DNA of 17,297 nt from positions 39,608 to 56,904 of the forward strand of contig DDTM01000116.1 of the NCBI GenBank assembly GCA_002344075.1, written 5' to 3'. The position numbers and the translations under genes are program-made. The DNA comes from Bacteroidetes bacterium UBA2364. Its GTDB lineage: Bacteria; Bacteroidota; Rhodothermia; Rhodothermales; UBA2364. Shown piece after piece: positions 1 to 6,273 of this stretch (positions are counted from its first letter, which is position 1; each line of letters starts with the position of its first letter). The notes beneath the pieces were generated by a model. The model was not told where the DNA came from, searched no databases, and saw nothing but the letters and a program-made list of their open reading frames with translations.

Positions 1-10
1 ACCTGGGTAG

Positions 11-205
11 CCTAAGAATCCGGCTAAGAAGAATGATGCCCAGATTGGTCACAAAGGTAAGACGACGGAGCATCAGTTGAAAGGAGCGCAGCACTATGCT
101 CGTATCCAATCCTTTACTTCAACCCTACGCAAACATTCAATGAACGTGTTCCAGAACCTGATTAATGCTTTTGATAGAAAAACTATCGTTTTTCAGGCTG
201 CCTAA
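11..205 (+). pseudogene. IS66-like transposase, C-terminal remnant
   Basis: This frame is open from just after a stop at 8-10 to a TAA at 203-205 and encodes about 64 residues without a proper start codon. The conceptual peptide contains HQLKGAQHYARIQSF, then TSTLRKHSMNVFQNL. This resembles the extreme C-terminus of IS66-family (TnpC-type) transposases, where a 'GA..(F/Y).IRS.ISTxRKxGxNVFxAL' pattern precedes the end of the protein. The frame is closed upstream by a stop only a few codons in, so the gene is either broken there or frameshifted beyond the window edge. No terminal inverted repeat was identified. The family assignment is from memory of the motif and is moderate; a remnant of some other transposase cannot be excluded. 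Confidence 0.5.
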
Positions 206-316
206 GTTTTTACCCTTAAAAAAGCTTACCAGCGCTTAAAAGCCGAAAATAACCGCGTCTATCGTTTTTTAAAGGATGGCTGGGAAGATCGCATTCACCA
301 TGCCCTAACGGTTTAA
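206..316 (+). other. In-frame open extension after the transposase stop, unrecognised
   Basis: Directly after the TAA at 203-205 the same frame stays open for another 36 codons to a TAA at 314-316, with no ATG of its own. The peptide includes KKAYQRLKAENNRVYRFL and GWEDRIHHALTV, which is hydrophilic and protein-like rather than random AT-rich translation. It could be the tail of another gene fused to the remnant by deletion, or chance. I do not recognise a family. Confidence 0.25.
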
Positions 317-411
317 GTAGTACCTATCTCAGCATGCAAGTCTTTCATCTCTTTTGCGTGCAACCTAGTCTTCAGCAAATAAATATTCCGTAACGCGGCT
401 TATACCTCCGC

Positions 412-450
412 AAAGGCAGATACCTAGGGCGAATGGTATCTGCCTTTTTT
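412..450 (+). terminator. Strong rho-independent terminator
   Basis: A perfect 13-bp stem (AAAGGCAGATACC at 412-424 paired with GGTATCTGCCTTT at 435-447) encloses a 10-nt loop and runs into six T residues at 445-450. It lies downstream of the transposase remnant and isolates the following lipoprotein genes from upstream transcription. Confidence 0.85.
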
Positions 451-690
451 CATTAACTTAAGACCAAAACTGATTATATATTTTGCTTCACATAAAAAAT
501 AGTTGCTTATATCATTTCAAGCTAAATACTTGTTTTTATTTTAAATAAATGTATATACATCTACTAATGACGATTAAAAACAGAATATAAACACTTTTTT
601 ATACTTGCAAGAAGCATAAACAACTATTATATTATGCTTGCAATCTTTTTTTAACACTTAAATACATAATCGTTATGTTCAAATGTTCAA
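451..690. other. AT-rich intergenic region upstream of the lipoprotein pair
   Basis: About 240 bases of very A+T-rich DNA with no plausible gene. It must contain the promoter for the lipoprotein gene at 691, but I could not fix one. TTGCAA at 638-643 followed by TACATA at 663-668 is the best sigma70-like pair, with a poor 19-nt spacer. The region also holds a hairpin with a T-run (605-652) and the start of an octamer repeat (675-700). Its base composition differs clearly from the housekeeping part of the window. Confidence 0.5.
605..652 (+). terminator. AT-rich hairpin with T-tract, possible terminator or attenuator
   Basis: TTGCAAG-AAGCATAA at 605-619 can pair with TTATGCTTGCAA at 632-643 (12 pairs with a small bulge), and the 3' arm is followed by T residues to 652. 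It has terminator geometry on the plus strand but sits only about 40 nt upstream of the start at 691. It could therefore be a leader structure for that gene rather than the end of another transcript. Stem stability is modest because of the A/T content. Confidence 0.35.
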
Positions 691-700
691 ATGTTCAAAT
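675..700 (+). repeat. Tandem octamer ATGTTCAA, 3.25 copies, spanning the start codon
   Basis: The unit ATGTTCAA repeats at 675, 683 and 691 with a trailing AT at 699-700. Each unit carries an ATG, and because the unit is 8 nt the three ATGs fall in three different frames. Only the third (691) leads into the long lipoprotein frame. The first two open short frames ending at 737 and 748. Confidence 0.9.
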
Positions 701-1839
701 CGAGGCTTATGTACGCATTTGGCCTTATGGTACTTAGCTTCGTTTTAACCGCTCAGACAGGTTGCGATACCCAATTGGCAGCACCAGCCAAAGAAAAAAA
801 TGCCTCAGAAGTGCTTCGCAGCTACTCCCCTATTTACTTCTATTTGGCGTATCGCGAGTTTGTAAACTTAAACCCTCAATTAAAAGAAGGGGCCGCTTTT
901 GAGGCACAAGCAGCTTCCTACATTGAAACCCGTTTGTTTGAATTAGAACCTGATAAAGCAGGCTATCCGGGGATCTTGCGCGATTTCACCATCAAACAAC
1001 AAGAAATGGTGGCTGCGGCAAAGCTTAAACAATCGCTTCAAGGTCTATCAAAAACGAGCTTTGAGGATATACCCGAAGCCGATTTTCCAGGATTTGCAAC
1101 CACGATGGAGCAAGAACTCGCCTTTTTAAAGCCGGGTACACCAGAACGGAATGATTTACTTGCGATTGAGGCCTTAGCAAAACAGCGAAGCGGACTGGGT
1201 AAAACCTTTTCTGAAGCAAGCTATCAAGCCCAAACCAAAGGATTGAAAAAAGCCTTAGAAGCCACTTGGTTAGAGGATGAAGAAACTTGGACAGCTGTCA
1301 CCCAAACCTCTTCTACGAACTTAAATATAGGCGGGGGTTGGGCTACGACTTTAGCCGCGCTTGGGCTTTATGTAGGGACCGTTTATGTACGAGCCGCTTT
1401 AGCAAGGAAATATGCCCTAGAAGAAACCAGCATAAAGTTTAATGGAGGGGACAATGGAACCCAAGGGGATGCCTTTAGGCATGTATATCTCAACGTACTT
1501 TTACGGCGCTGGGTACGCTTGGGCTGGGCGGTTGCAATTACAAGTATGTACGAGACGCTAAACCCCAATGAACCGCGCCATCGGGCCATGGACTTGCACA
1601 ATAACCATGTAGGTCACCGGGCTCAATACACCAACTTAAACGGGAACTGGTTTTTAGACTTCTTTGATTGGCAGCAAATGAGTGCAAACTGTGCCGCTTT
1701 TATCCAAAATAGCAGTAACGGGCATTATATCGCAGCGTGGCGAGATCGAAACGAGGCTATGTACCCTTCTTCTCATAGTGTTGCAGAATCCTATACCAGT
1801 AATATTAATGCTGACAAGTACATCTTCATCAACCCATAG
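691..1839 (+). CDS. Putative lipoprotein with DUF6973-like C-terminal domain
   Basis: A 382-residue protein. The N-terminus has a basic start (KSR), a hydrophobic stretch and AQTGC at residues 21-25, a loose lipobox with candidate lipidated Cys25, so the mature protein is probably membrane-anchored on the outer face. I start at 691 rather than the in-frame ATG at 709 because it keeps the positive n-region; no Shine-Dalgarno is visible for either. Residues about 30-210 are mostly helical and unrecognised, and a short hydrophobic segment lies at about 213-236. Residues about 258-312 carry DAFRH (260-264) and MDLHNNHVGH (300-309), which resemble the bacterial DUF6973 domain, whose function is unknown to me. 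The next gene starts 8 nt after the stop with its ribosome site overlapping that stop, so the two are co-expressed. Part of the C-terminus (residues about 330-352) recurs in the fragment at 2374. A toxin or effector role is possible but not shown. Confidence 0.8.
   Translation: MFKSRLMYAFGLMVLSFVLTAQTGCDTQLAAPAKEKNASEVLRSYSPIYFYLAYREFVNLNPQLKEGAAFEAQAASYIETRLFELEPDKAGYPGILRDFTIKQQEMVAAAKLKQSLQGLSKTSFEDIPEADFPGFATTMEQELAFLKPGTPERNDLLAIEALAKQRSGLGKTFSEASYQAQTKGLKKALEATWLEDEETWTAVTQTSSTNLNIGGGWATTLAALGLYVGTVYVRAALARKYALEETSIKFNGGDNGTQGDAFRHVYLNVLLRRWVRLGWAVAITSMYETLNPNEPRHRAMDLHNNHVGHRAQYTNLNGNWFLDFFDWQQMSANCAAFIQNSSNGHYIAAWRDRNEAMYPSSHSVAESYTSNINADKYIFINP
1714..1742 (+). repeat. 29-base direct repeat, copy 1 (inside the lipoprotein gene)
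   Basis: Bases 1714-1742 are identical to 2410-2438. The copies are 696 bases apart in the same orientation, and both encode SNGHYIAAW. The flanking sequence is only weakly similar, so this is a conserved core of a duplicated gene end. Confidence 0.9.
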
Positions 1840-1843
1840 GAGG
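1837..1843 (+). promoter_or_regulatory. Ribosome binding site TAGGAGG overlapping the upstream stop
   Basis: The stop codon TAG (1837-1839) forms the first part of TAGGAGG, placed 4 nt before the ATG at 1848. This supports the start of the second lipoprotein gene and suggests translational coupling with the first. Confidence 0.75.
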
Positions 1844-1847
1844 CTTT

Positions 1848-2324
1848 ATGATTCCCTATAACGGCTTTCGTTTTTTCAGCTTATTAGGCTTGCTATTCTT
1901 TATAGCTGGTTGTGATGCCATCGCAGATCAAGTCTATCCGCGCGAGAAGGTCTATGGTGACATGCCTTTAACAGAAAACCTTGTTTCTGAAACTGTCGTG
2001 TTATTGGAAGATATACCTCCAGATTATACCCCTTCATTTGGCCTCCTATTTGAGCGACTACGATTCAAAGATGAAGAGAAAAAAAAGGACACAAATCGGG
2101 TCTTACTGGGATTTGGAAATGATGTATTACCTTTTTTCATGAGTAATCAATTTCAAAAAGGTAGGCGTTATCTAATTAGCGGAAAATATCTAAGTACGTC
2201 ATGGTTTGGTTGTAGTAATAAACCAGACCTTATTCCTGACTTTCCACCTTGTGTGGATACAACTGGGCTAATGGTGTTTAACATCGCAAAGTTCCACATC
2301 ACCTCTATCGAGCCGCTCCCATAA
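1848..2324 (+). CDS. Small hypothetical lipoprotein
   Basis: A 158-residue protein with a clear type II signal peptide: hydrophobic residues 7-20 and the lipobox IAGC with lipidated Cys22. The start at 1848 is well supported by TAGGAGG 4 nt upstream. The mature part is about 137 residues with two further cysteines in the segment CSNKPDLIPDFPPC, which could form a disulfide in the periplasm. It ends at a strong terminator, so the gene pair 691-2324 forms a two-gene unit. I recognise no family. By position it is the obligate partner of the DUF6973-like lipoprotein and could act as a periplasmic immunity or accessory protein; that role is inferred only from layout. Confidence 0.8.
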   Translation: MIPYNGFRFFSLLGLLFFIAGCDAIADQVYPREKVYGDMPLTENLVSETVVLLEDIPPDYTPSFGLLFERLRFKDEEKKKDTNRVLLGFGNDVLPFFMSNQFQKGRRYLISGKYLSTSWFGCSNKPDLIPDFPPCVDTTGLMVFNIAKFHITSIEPLP

Positions 2325-2330
2325 TATGTG

Positions 2331-2363
2331 CGGGGTGTGGCCACCACTACACCCCGTTTTTTT
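2331..2363 (+). terminator. Rho-independent terminator of the lipoprotein pair
   Basis: CGGGGTGT (2331-2338) pairs perfectly with ACACCCCG (2349-2356) across a 10-nt loop and is followed by seven T residues (2357-2363), 6 nt after the stop at 2324. Confidence 0.85.
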
Positions 2364-2373
2364 GGAGTGTGAG

Positions 2374-2574
2374 ATGAATGTCAATACCAGAGCCTTTATT
2401 GAGAACAGTAGTAACGGGCATTATATCGCAGCGTGGCGGGATATTGCCGAGAGTACGGGTACACATCCATCAACGTATGATGCCGCCTACGGGGCTTTTT
2501 TTATGCACGTCACCACTTCCCCTACGGCAGGCAAAGATGCCTTTCACATCCTACCTAATCTAAGTACGTCGTGA
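2374..2574 (+). pseudogene. Orphan C-terminal fragment related to the lipoprotein at 691, fused to a repeat
   Basis: An open frame of 66 codons beginning at ATG 2374, with GGAG at 2364-2367 six bases upstream. Its first part (AFIENSSNGHYIAAWRD) parallels AFIQNSSNGHYIAAWRD near the C-terminus of the 382-residue lipoprotein, including a 29-base stretch identical at DNA level (2410-2438 versus 1714-1742). After about residue 25 the similarity stops. The rest of the frame reads through the interspersed repeat that ends at 2600, so the tail is probably not evolved protein sequence. No signal peptide or DUF6973-like core is present. It is most simply the remnant of a second, related gene end. Whether it is translated is unknown, although the ribosome site would allow it. 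Confidence 0.65.
2410..2438 (+). repeat. 29-base direct repeat, copy 2 (orphan fragment)
   Basis: Identical to bases 1714-1742 in the first lipoprotein gene; see that entry. Confidence 0.9.
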
Positions 2575-2600
2575 TGTCTATTGACATTTTTGAAATGCAC
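2476..2600. repeat. Interspersed repeat, copy A (left end diverged)
   Basis: This copy aligns with copy B at 11987-12113. Shared blocks are a TATGATGCCGCCTACGGGGC-type hairpin followed by seven T residues (2482-2502), a GGCAAA...TTTCAC...CTAAT block with small indels (about 2530-2559), and a right end at 2574-2600 that matches 12087-12113 at 26 of 27 bases. The left boundary is approximate. The left terminal sequence GTGCATTTCA seen in copy B is not found here, so this copy is truncated or diverged. It ends 4 bases before the moaA stop codon. Confidence 0.65.
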
Positions 2601-2604
2601 CCCT

Positions 2605-3582
2605 TTACCCACCGATTAAGATCATGGGCCTATTTTCTAAATCCACCAGATTCAACATACCATCATGAGCTGCTTTTTTACGCTGAACGGCCTCAGCAAT
2701 TGCAGCCTCCAATGCTTCATCCGAAGCGCCCGCACGCATTAGATCTCGTAAACATACTTCATAAGCGCCAAAAAGACAAACCTTAAGGCTCCCGTTTGCC
2801 GTTATCCGCAGCCGATTACAGGAGCCGCAAAAAGCATTTGTCATGGAAGAGATGAATCCGACTTGTCCGATAAAGCCGGGTACACGATAGTTGACAGCCG
2901 TTTCGTTTTCGACATCATTCAGTTTCTCCAATGGAAATTTTTTCTTAATCTGCAAAAGTTGCTCATGGAAAGAAACAAAGCCCTCGGTTTTCCACTGATT
3001 TCCAGAAAAGGGCATAAATTCTATAAATCGAACTTCTAATGGCAGATGCTCGGTCCAAGACACAAAATCCGTTAATTCGTCCTCATTAATACCTTTCATC
3101 ACCACGCAATTTACTTTAATCGAAGAGAATCCAGCCGCTAAAGCAGCATGTATTCCCTGCATTGTGCGATCAAAATCATCTCTAAGGGTAACTTTTCGGT
3201 ACTTTTCTCTATTTAAGGTGTCCAAAGAAATATTTAATTGATTAACACCAGCTTCTTTTAATTCAGGCAGATACTGTTTTAATAAAATCCCATTTGTGGT
3301 AATGGCCAAGGTTTCCAAACCATGAATATTCCCAATTGCACGTACCAAAGTTGTCACCTCTTTTCTTATAAGTGGCTCGCCTCCGGTTAACCTAATTTTA
3401 TTCACCCCATGCCGCACAAAAAGATGGGCCAAACGTTCTATTTCCTCGAAGGTGAGAAGGTGTGACTTAGGAGACAAATCCACTCCTTCCGGAGGCATAC
3501 AATATACACAACGGAGGTTGCACCGCTCGGTCAGAGAGATACGAAGGTACGAATGAAACCGACCAAAAGAATCTTTGAGCAT
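2605..3582 (-). CDS. moaA: GTP 3',8-cyclase MoaA
   Basis: MoaA is a radical-SAM enzyme that, with MoaC, converts GTP to cyclic pyranopterin monophosphate in molybdenum cofactor synthesis in the cytoplasm. The 325-residue protein has the N-terminal cluster motif ERCNLRCVYCMPPEG (Cys21, Cys25, Cys28), the SAM-binding LTGGEP at 66-70, and the C-terminal cluster motif FCGSCNRLRI with a later cysteine (Cys252, Cys255, Cys269). It ends with the double glycine typical of the family. Length is normal. I prefer ATG 3582 (MLKDSFGRF...) over a TTG at 3591, because family members start close to the GRxxxYLRxS block; no Shine-Dalgarno is visible. No other cofactor genes are in the window, so moaA is isolated here. 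A repeat element ends 4 bases past the stop. The identification is secure. Confidence 0.95.
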   Translation of the reverse strand: MLKDSFGRFHSYLRISLTERCNLRCVYCMPPEGVDLSPKSHLLTFEEIERLAHLFVRHGVNKIRLTGGEPLIRKEVTTLVRAIGNIHGLETLAITTNGILLKQYLPELKEAGVNQLNISLDTLNREKYRKVTLRDDFDRTMQGIHAALAAGFSSIKVNCVVMKGINEDELTDFVSWTEHLPLEVRFIEFMPFSGNQWKTEGFVSFHEQLLQIKKKFPLEKLNDVENETAVNYRVPGFIGQVGFISSMTNAFCGSCNRLRITANGSLKVCLFGAYEVCLRDLMRAGASDEALEAAIAEAVQRKKAAHDGMLNLVDLENRPMILIGG

Positions 3583-3677
3583 GAAAAGCAATCATTACCG
3601 ACAAACCGTTCCAACCATCCTCAGCACTTAAGGGTTTCAGGGGGCGGATAAATTTCTGCAAATGGGATGATTTTATG

Positions 3678-6164
3678 CTATGATGGATGAATGGTCATGC
3701 GGCTTCGAATTTTTTGGAGTGCTCCGGGCGCAGATGGACGATGGAGGATATAATACGAGAAGCGGAGGTACTCAGGTATTTGGCGATCATAATCATGGCT
3801 AAAGGGATTACCACTCGATCCACCCGGAAAGACGCCATATCCAACAGGAACCTTCCCTGAAAAATCCACAACCATACGCCAACTGGCAGAATTTTTAACC
3901 AACCGTCCTCGTGCCGGAGAAACCGTATGCTCAAAACCCGGGAATGGGTAAGGGCCACGCCCTAAAGATGTAAGGGTTGAGAGGATGTGTGGAATCATCA
4001 CTTGGTGTTCTTCGCCCCAAAGCGGTATTTGGTCGAGGGATTGGTTGTATCCTGCAATTAGTGAGTCCGCAGCAGCTTCAAAAGCCATTCGTAAAATGGT
4101 CGTACCGTCTTCGCGCTGTGGGGTGGATTTTCGGTCAAACCAGCCTGACGAAGTATCATTACGCAGCATCTCAAAAAGAGGCGTTAACTCCGGCCGTTTC
4201 AGCAATTCTTCTTTAGATTTTTTGGTTTCGGGATTGGTACTACCTTGTTTAAACTTTGCTTCAAGCACATCAAACTCATCCCAAGTCAGCTTTTTCAGAC
4301 TACTAATGACCAAATCTAAAATCAGGGGTTCGGCCTGATTGGTTCTCGTGACGCCATCCCAAGCCAATATTTTCTTTCGCAGTTGTTCGGCTTTTCCATT
4401 ATATGCTTGCGTAAGGAAAGGCAGCAAATACTGATGTTGCAGGCTTTTCACATCCGACTGATACATCTGTATGTCTTTTACGCTGTGTTTGGCTTTCCCA
4501 GAGAGAAGCGAGTCAATCCGGAGCGAACGATATGCATCCCGCCACGTAATACGTTGATAATAGGCGTAACCATTTGGTGCGGGTTGTTGGTTGGCAGACA
4601 TCAACCAGCCACGTTTCGGATTACGCCCACTGGGCAAGTCAGCATAAGGGACACGGCCAATCCAATCGCCAGCATCGGAGGAACCGTCTAAAAGCCCACC
4701 TGCGTAAGCGACTCTACGAATAGGCATGTGGCCTGTAGAACGAATACCGATATTCCCCATCCGGTCTGCATAAAGCCAATTTTGCATTGGGGTATCAAAA
4801 TGCTGCATGGCTTGTTCAAACTCTTCTAAGTTCCGTGCTTTGTTTACTTCCCAGACTGCAATGGAAGTTCTGGAAGGCTTGTGGGCGGTCCATTGTACTG
4901 CTATGGCATCCGACGGATAGTCTTGATTAAACACGATCGGCCCCCAATGGGTATATCGTAAGGTTTGGGTATATGTGGATCCACCTTTCACCAGAATAAT
5001 GGTTTGTTTTTCCATAATGGGGCGCCACTCATTTAGGTACCGATATTTTTTTCCATCCGACGAAAGGGTAAGTTTATAAAAGTCAATCTGGTCAATATCG
5101 GTATTGGTGGGGGTCCATGCGATGTCATCATTAAACCCGATTATAGGCAATGGTGTACCGGGGACAGCCACACCATGTGAATGAATGCGGGGGGTCTTGA
5201 CGTGAATCTCGTACCAAATGGCTGGTAACGTCAATGAAAGATGGGGATCACCTGCTAAAATTGGTTGTCCGGTTGTACTACGGGAGCCGTCAACGGCAAA
5301 ATTATTAGATCCGGTATCGGGGTGACCAAAATCCGGTAACAGTGCCGCTACCTCTTTTTGAAGTTGCTCTATCCCAACGAGTGACCTCGCTTGGAAAGAA
5401 GCCAAAGGTGCTGCAACGGGCGGTACGTTGCCACTTGTTTCAGGGCTTATGGGGCTATATGCGGTGGAAAGTTGTGGAAAAAAGCGGTTAAAGGCCTCCT
5501 CTCCGAGTTGCTGCCGAAGAAAAGCATACCCTAATTCATCCGATCGCCAAGACAAATCGAAGTTCATATATTGTAAAACCAAGAGCGTCCGAAGTGGCGT
5601 ACAGGGCTCGGGTTGATAGCCTAGCAACCGAAACTCCAAAGGAAGATCACTCGATGATAGTTGATCCAAGTAGTGGTTCACACCGCCACAAAATGCTTCC
5701 ATTTGCCGGATGCTTTCCGGATAATGCGTTTTGAGCCAAGACAGGTTTTGTTCAGCCCCCCAGTACATGCCTGTGGAACGTAAAAACCGATCCCGATTCA
5801 AGAACGCCTCCCCCAGTACCTCGGATAGCCGACCTGAAGCAACACGGGGTAAAAAATCCATTTGAAACAGACGGTCTTTTGCCGTAAGAAAACCCACAGC
5901 CCAAGCCGCATCCAAGTCCTGTGAGGCAAAAATGTATGGAACACCCCGTTCATCTCGCTCGATGATGACTCGTCCCGTCAGCCCTTTGGCTCCCTGAACA
6001 TCTACCTCTATATCGTTGGCAGTCCGAGCCAAACGATACACCCCATCCACCGGATCCAGCAAAGCTCCCATTGCTGGCATGGTCCCCCAGCCATGTATGC
6101 CCAATACCACTAAAAAGGCTAATAGAAGAGAAGCGACTACGATTTTAAAAACTGATTGTGTCAT
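3678..6164 (-). CDS. Penicillin acylase family N-terminal nucleophile hydrolase
   Basis: An 828-residue protein of the penicillin amidase (peptidase S45) family, which includes beta-lactam acylases and acyl-homoserine-lactone acylases. These are exported, self-cleave at an internal Gly-Ser bond, and use the newly exposed serine as nucleophile. An N-terminal membrane/signal segment lies at about 7-24. The alpha-chain region (about 60-230) includes DERGVPYIFA. The cleavage motif is TGSNNFAVDGSR, giving nucleophile Ser286, followed by GQPILAGDPHL as in the family. SANQQPAPNGY carries the oxyanion-type Asn. Length fits. The frame extends to 6320, but I start at ATG 6164, which gives a proper signal segment and lies downstream of the terminator at 6219-6249. 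The substrate cannot be told from sequence: amide antibiotics, signalling lactones or other acyl amides are all possible. It is probably monocistronic; moaA begins 95 nt downstream. Confidence 0.9.
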   Translation of the reverse strand: MTQSVFKIVVASLLLAFLVVLGIHGWGTMPAMGALLDPVDGVYRLARTANDIEVDVQGAKGLTGRVIIERDERGVPYIFASQDLDAAWAVGFLTAKDRLFQMDFLPRVASGRLSEVLGEAFLNRDRFLRSTGMYWGAEQNLSWLKTHYPESIRQMEAFCGGVNHYLDQLSSSDLPLEFRLLGYQPEPCTPLRTLLVLQYMNFDLSWRSDELGYAFLRQQLGEEAFNRFFPQLSTAYSPISPETSGNVPPVAAPLASFQARSLVGIEQLQKEVAALLPDFGHPDTGSNNFAVDGSRSTTGQPILAGDPHLSLTLPAIWYEIHVKTPRIHSHGVAVPGTPLPIIGFNDDIAWTPTNTDIDQIDFYKLTLSSDGKKYRYLNEWRPIMEKQTIILVKGGSTYTQTLRYTHWGPIVFNQDYPSDAIAVQWTAHKPSRTSIAVWEVNKARNLEEFEQAMQHFDTPMQNWLYADRMGNIGIRSTGHMPIRRVAYAGGLLDGSSDAGDWIGRVPYADLPSGRNPKRGWLMSANQQPAPNGYAYYQRITWRDAYRSLRIDSLLSGKAKHSVKDIQMYQSDVKSLQHQYLLPFLTQAYNGKAEQLRKKILAWDGVTRTNQAEPLILDLVISSLKKLTWDEFDVLEAKFKQGSTNPETKKSKEELLKRPELTPLFEMLRNDTSSGWFDRKSTPQREDGTTILRMAFEAAADSLIAGYNQSLDQIPLWGEEHQVMIPHILSTLTSLGRGPYPFPGFEHTVSPARGRLVKNSASWRMVVDFSGKVPVGYGVFPGGSSGNPFSHDYDRQIPEYLRFSYYILHRPSAPGALQKIRSRMTIHPS

Positions 6165-6218
6165 GATAAAGGGGCTATTGTGATCCGTAATAAAAAAACG
6201 ATTAAACAAAGTACAAAC

Positions 6219-6249
6219 AAAAAAGCCTGCAAAAAAACGCTTGCAGGCT
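6219..6249 (-). terminator. Rho-independent terminator after the downstream ParA-like gene
   Basis: On the minus strand AGCCTGCAA and TTGCAGGCT form a 9-bp stem with an 8-nt loop, followed by a run of T residues (the A-run at 6219-6224 on the plus strand). It lies 25 bases beyond the stop at 6274 and separates the ParA pair from the acylase gene. Confidence 0.85.
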
Positions 6250-6273
6250 AAAAAGAACAACAAAGTGGCATGA

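Noticed and set aside
1383..1601. Open frames on the opposite strand of real genes, such as 1383-1601 minus, 4383-4691 plus and 13486-13953 plus.
   Set aside because: They lie fully inside well-supported genes on the other strand and show no recognisable domains.
2326..2373. Upstream ATG at 2326 for the orphan fragment frame.
   Set aside because: It lies inside the terminator hairpin, while ATG 2374 has GGAG six bases upstream and begins next to the region related to the first lipoprotein.
2188..2570. ATCTAAGTACGTC shared by the small lipoprotein gene (2188-2200) and the repeat (2558-2570).
   Set aside because: The copy at 2558 is explained by the interspersed repeat; the 13-base match to the gene has no flanking similarity.
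3583..3677. A molybdenum cofactor or TPP-like riboswitch upstream of moaA, suggested by CTGAAACCCTT and GCTGAGGATGG.
   Set aside because: Only 95 bases are available and the conserved paired helices of either class could not be built.
2358..3721. TTTTTTGGAGTG occurring at 2358-2369 and 3710-3721.
   Set aside because: A 12-base low-complexity match with unrelated flanks, one copy inside the acylase coding region; expected by chance in a window of this size.
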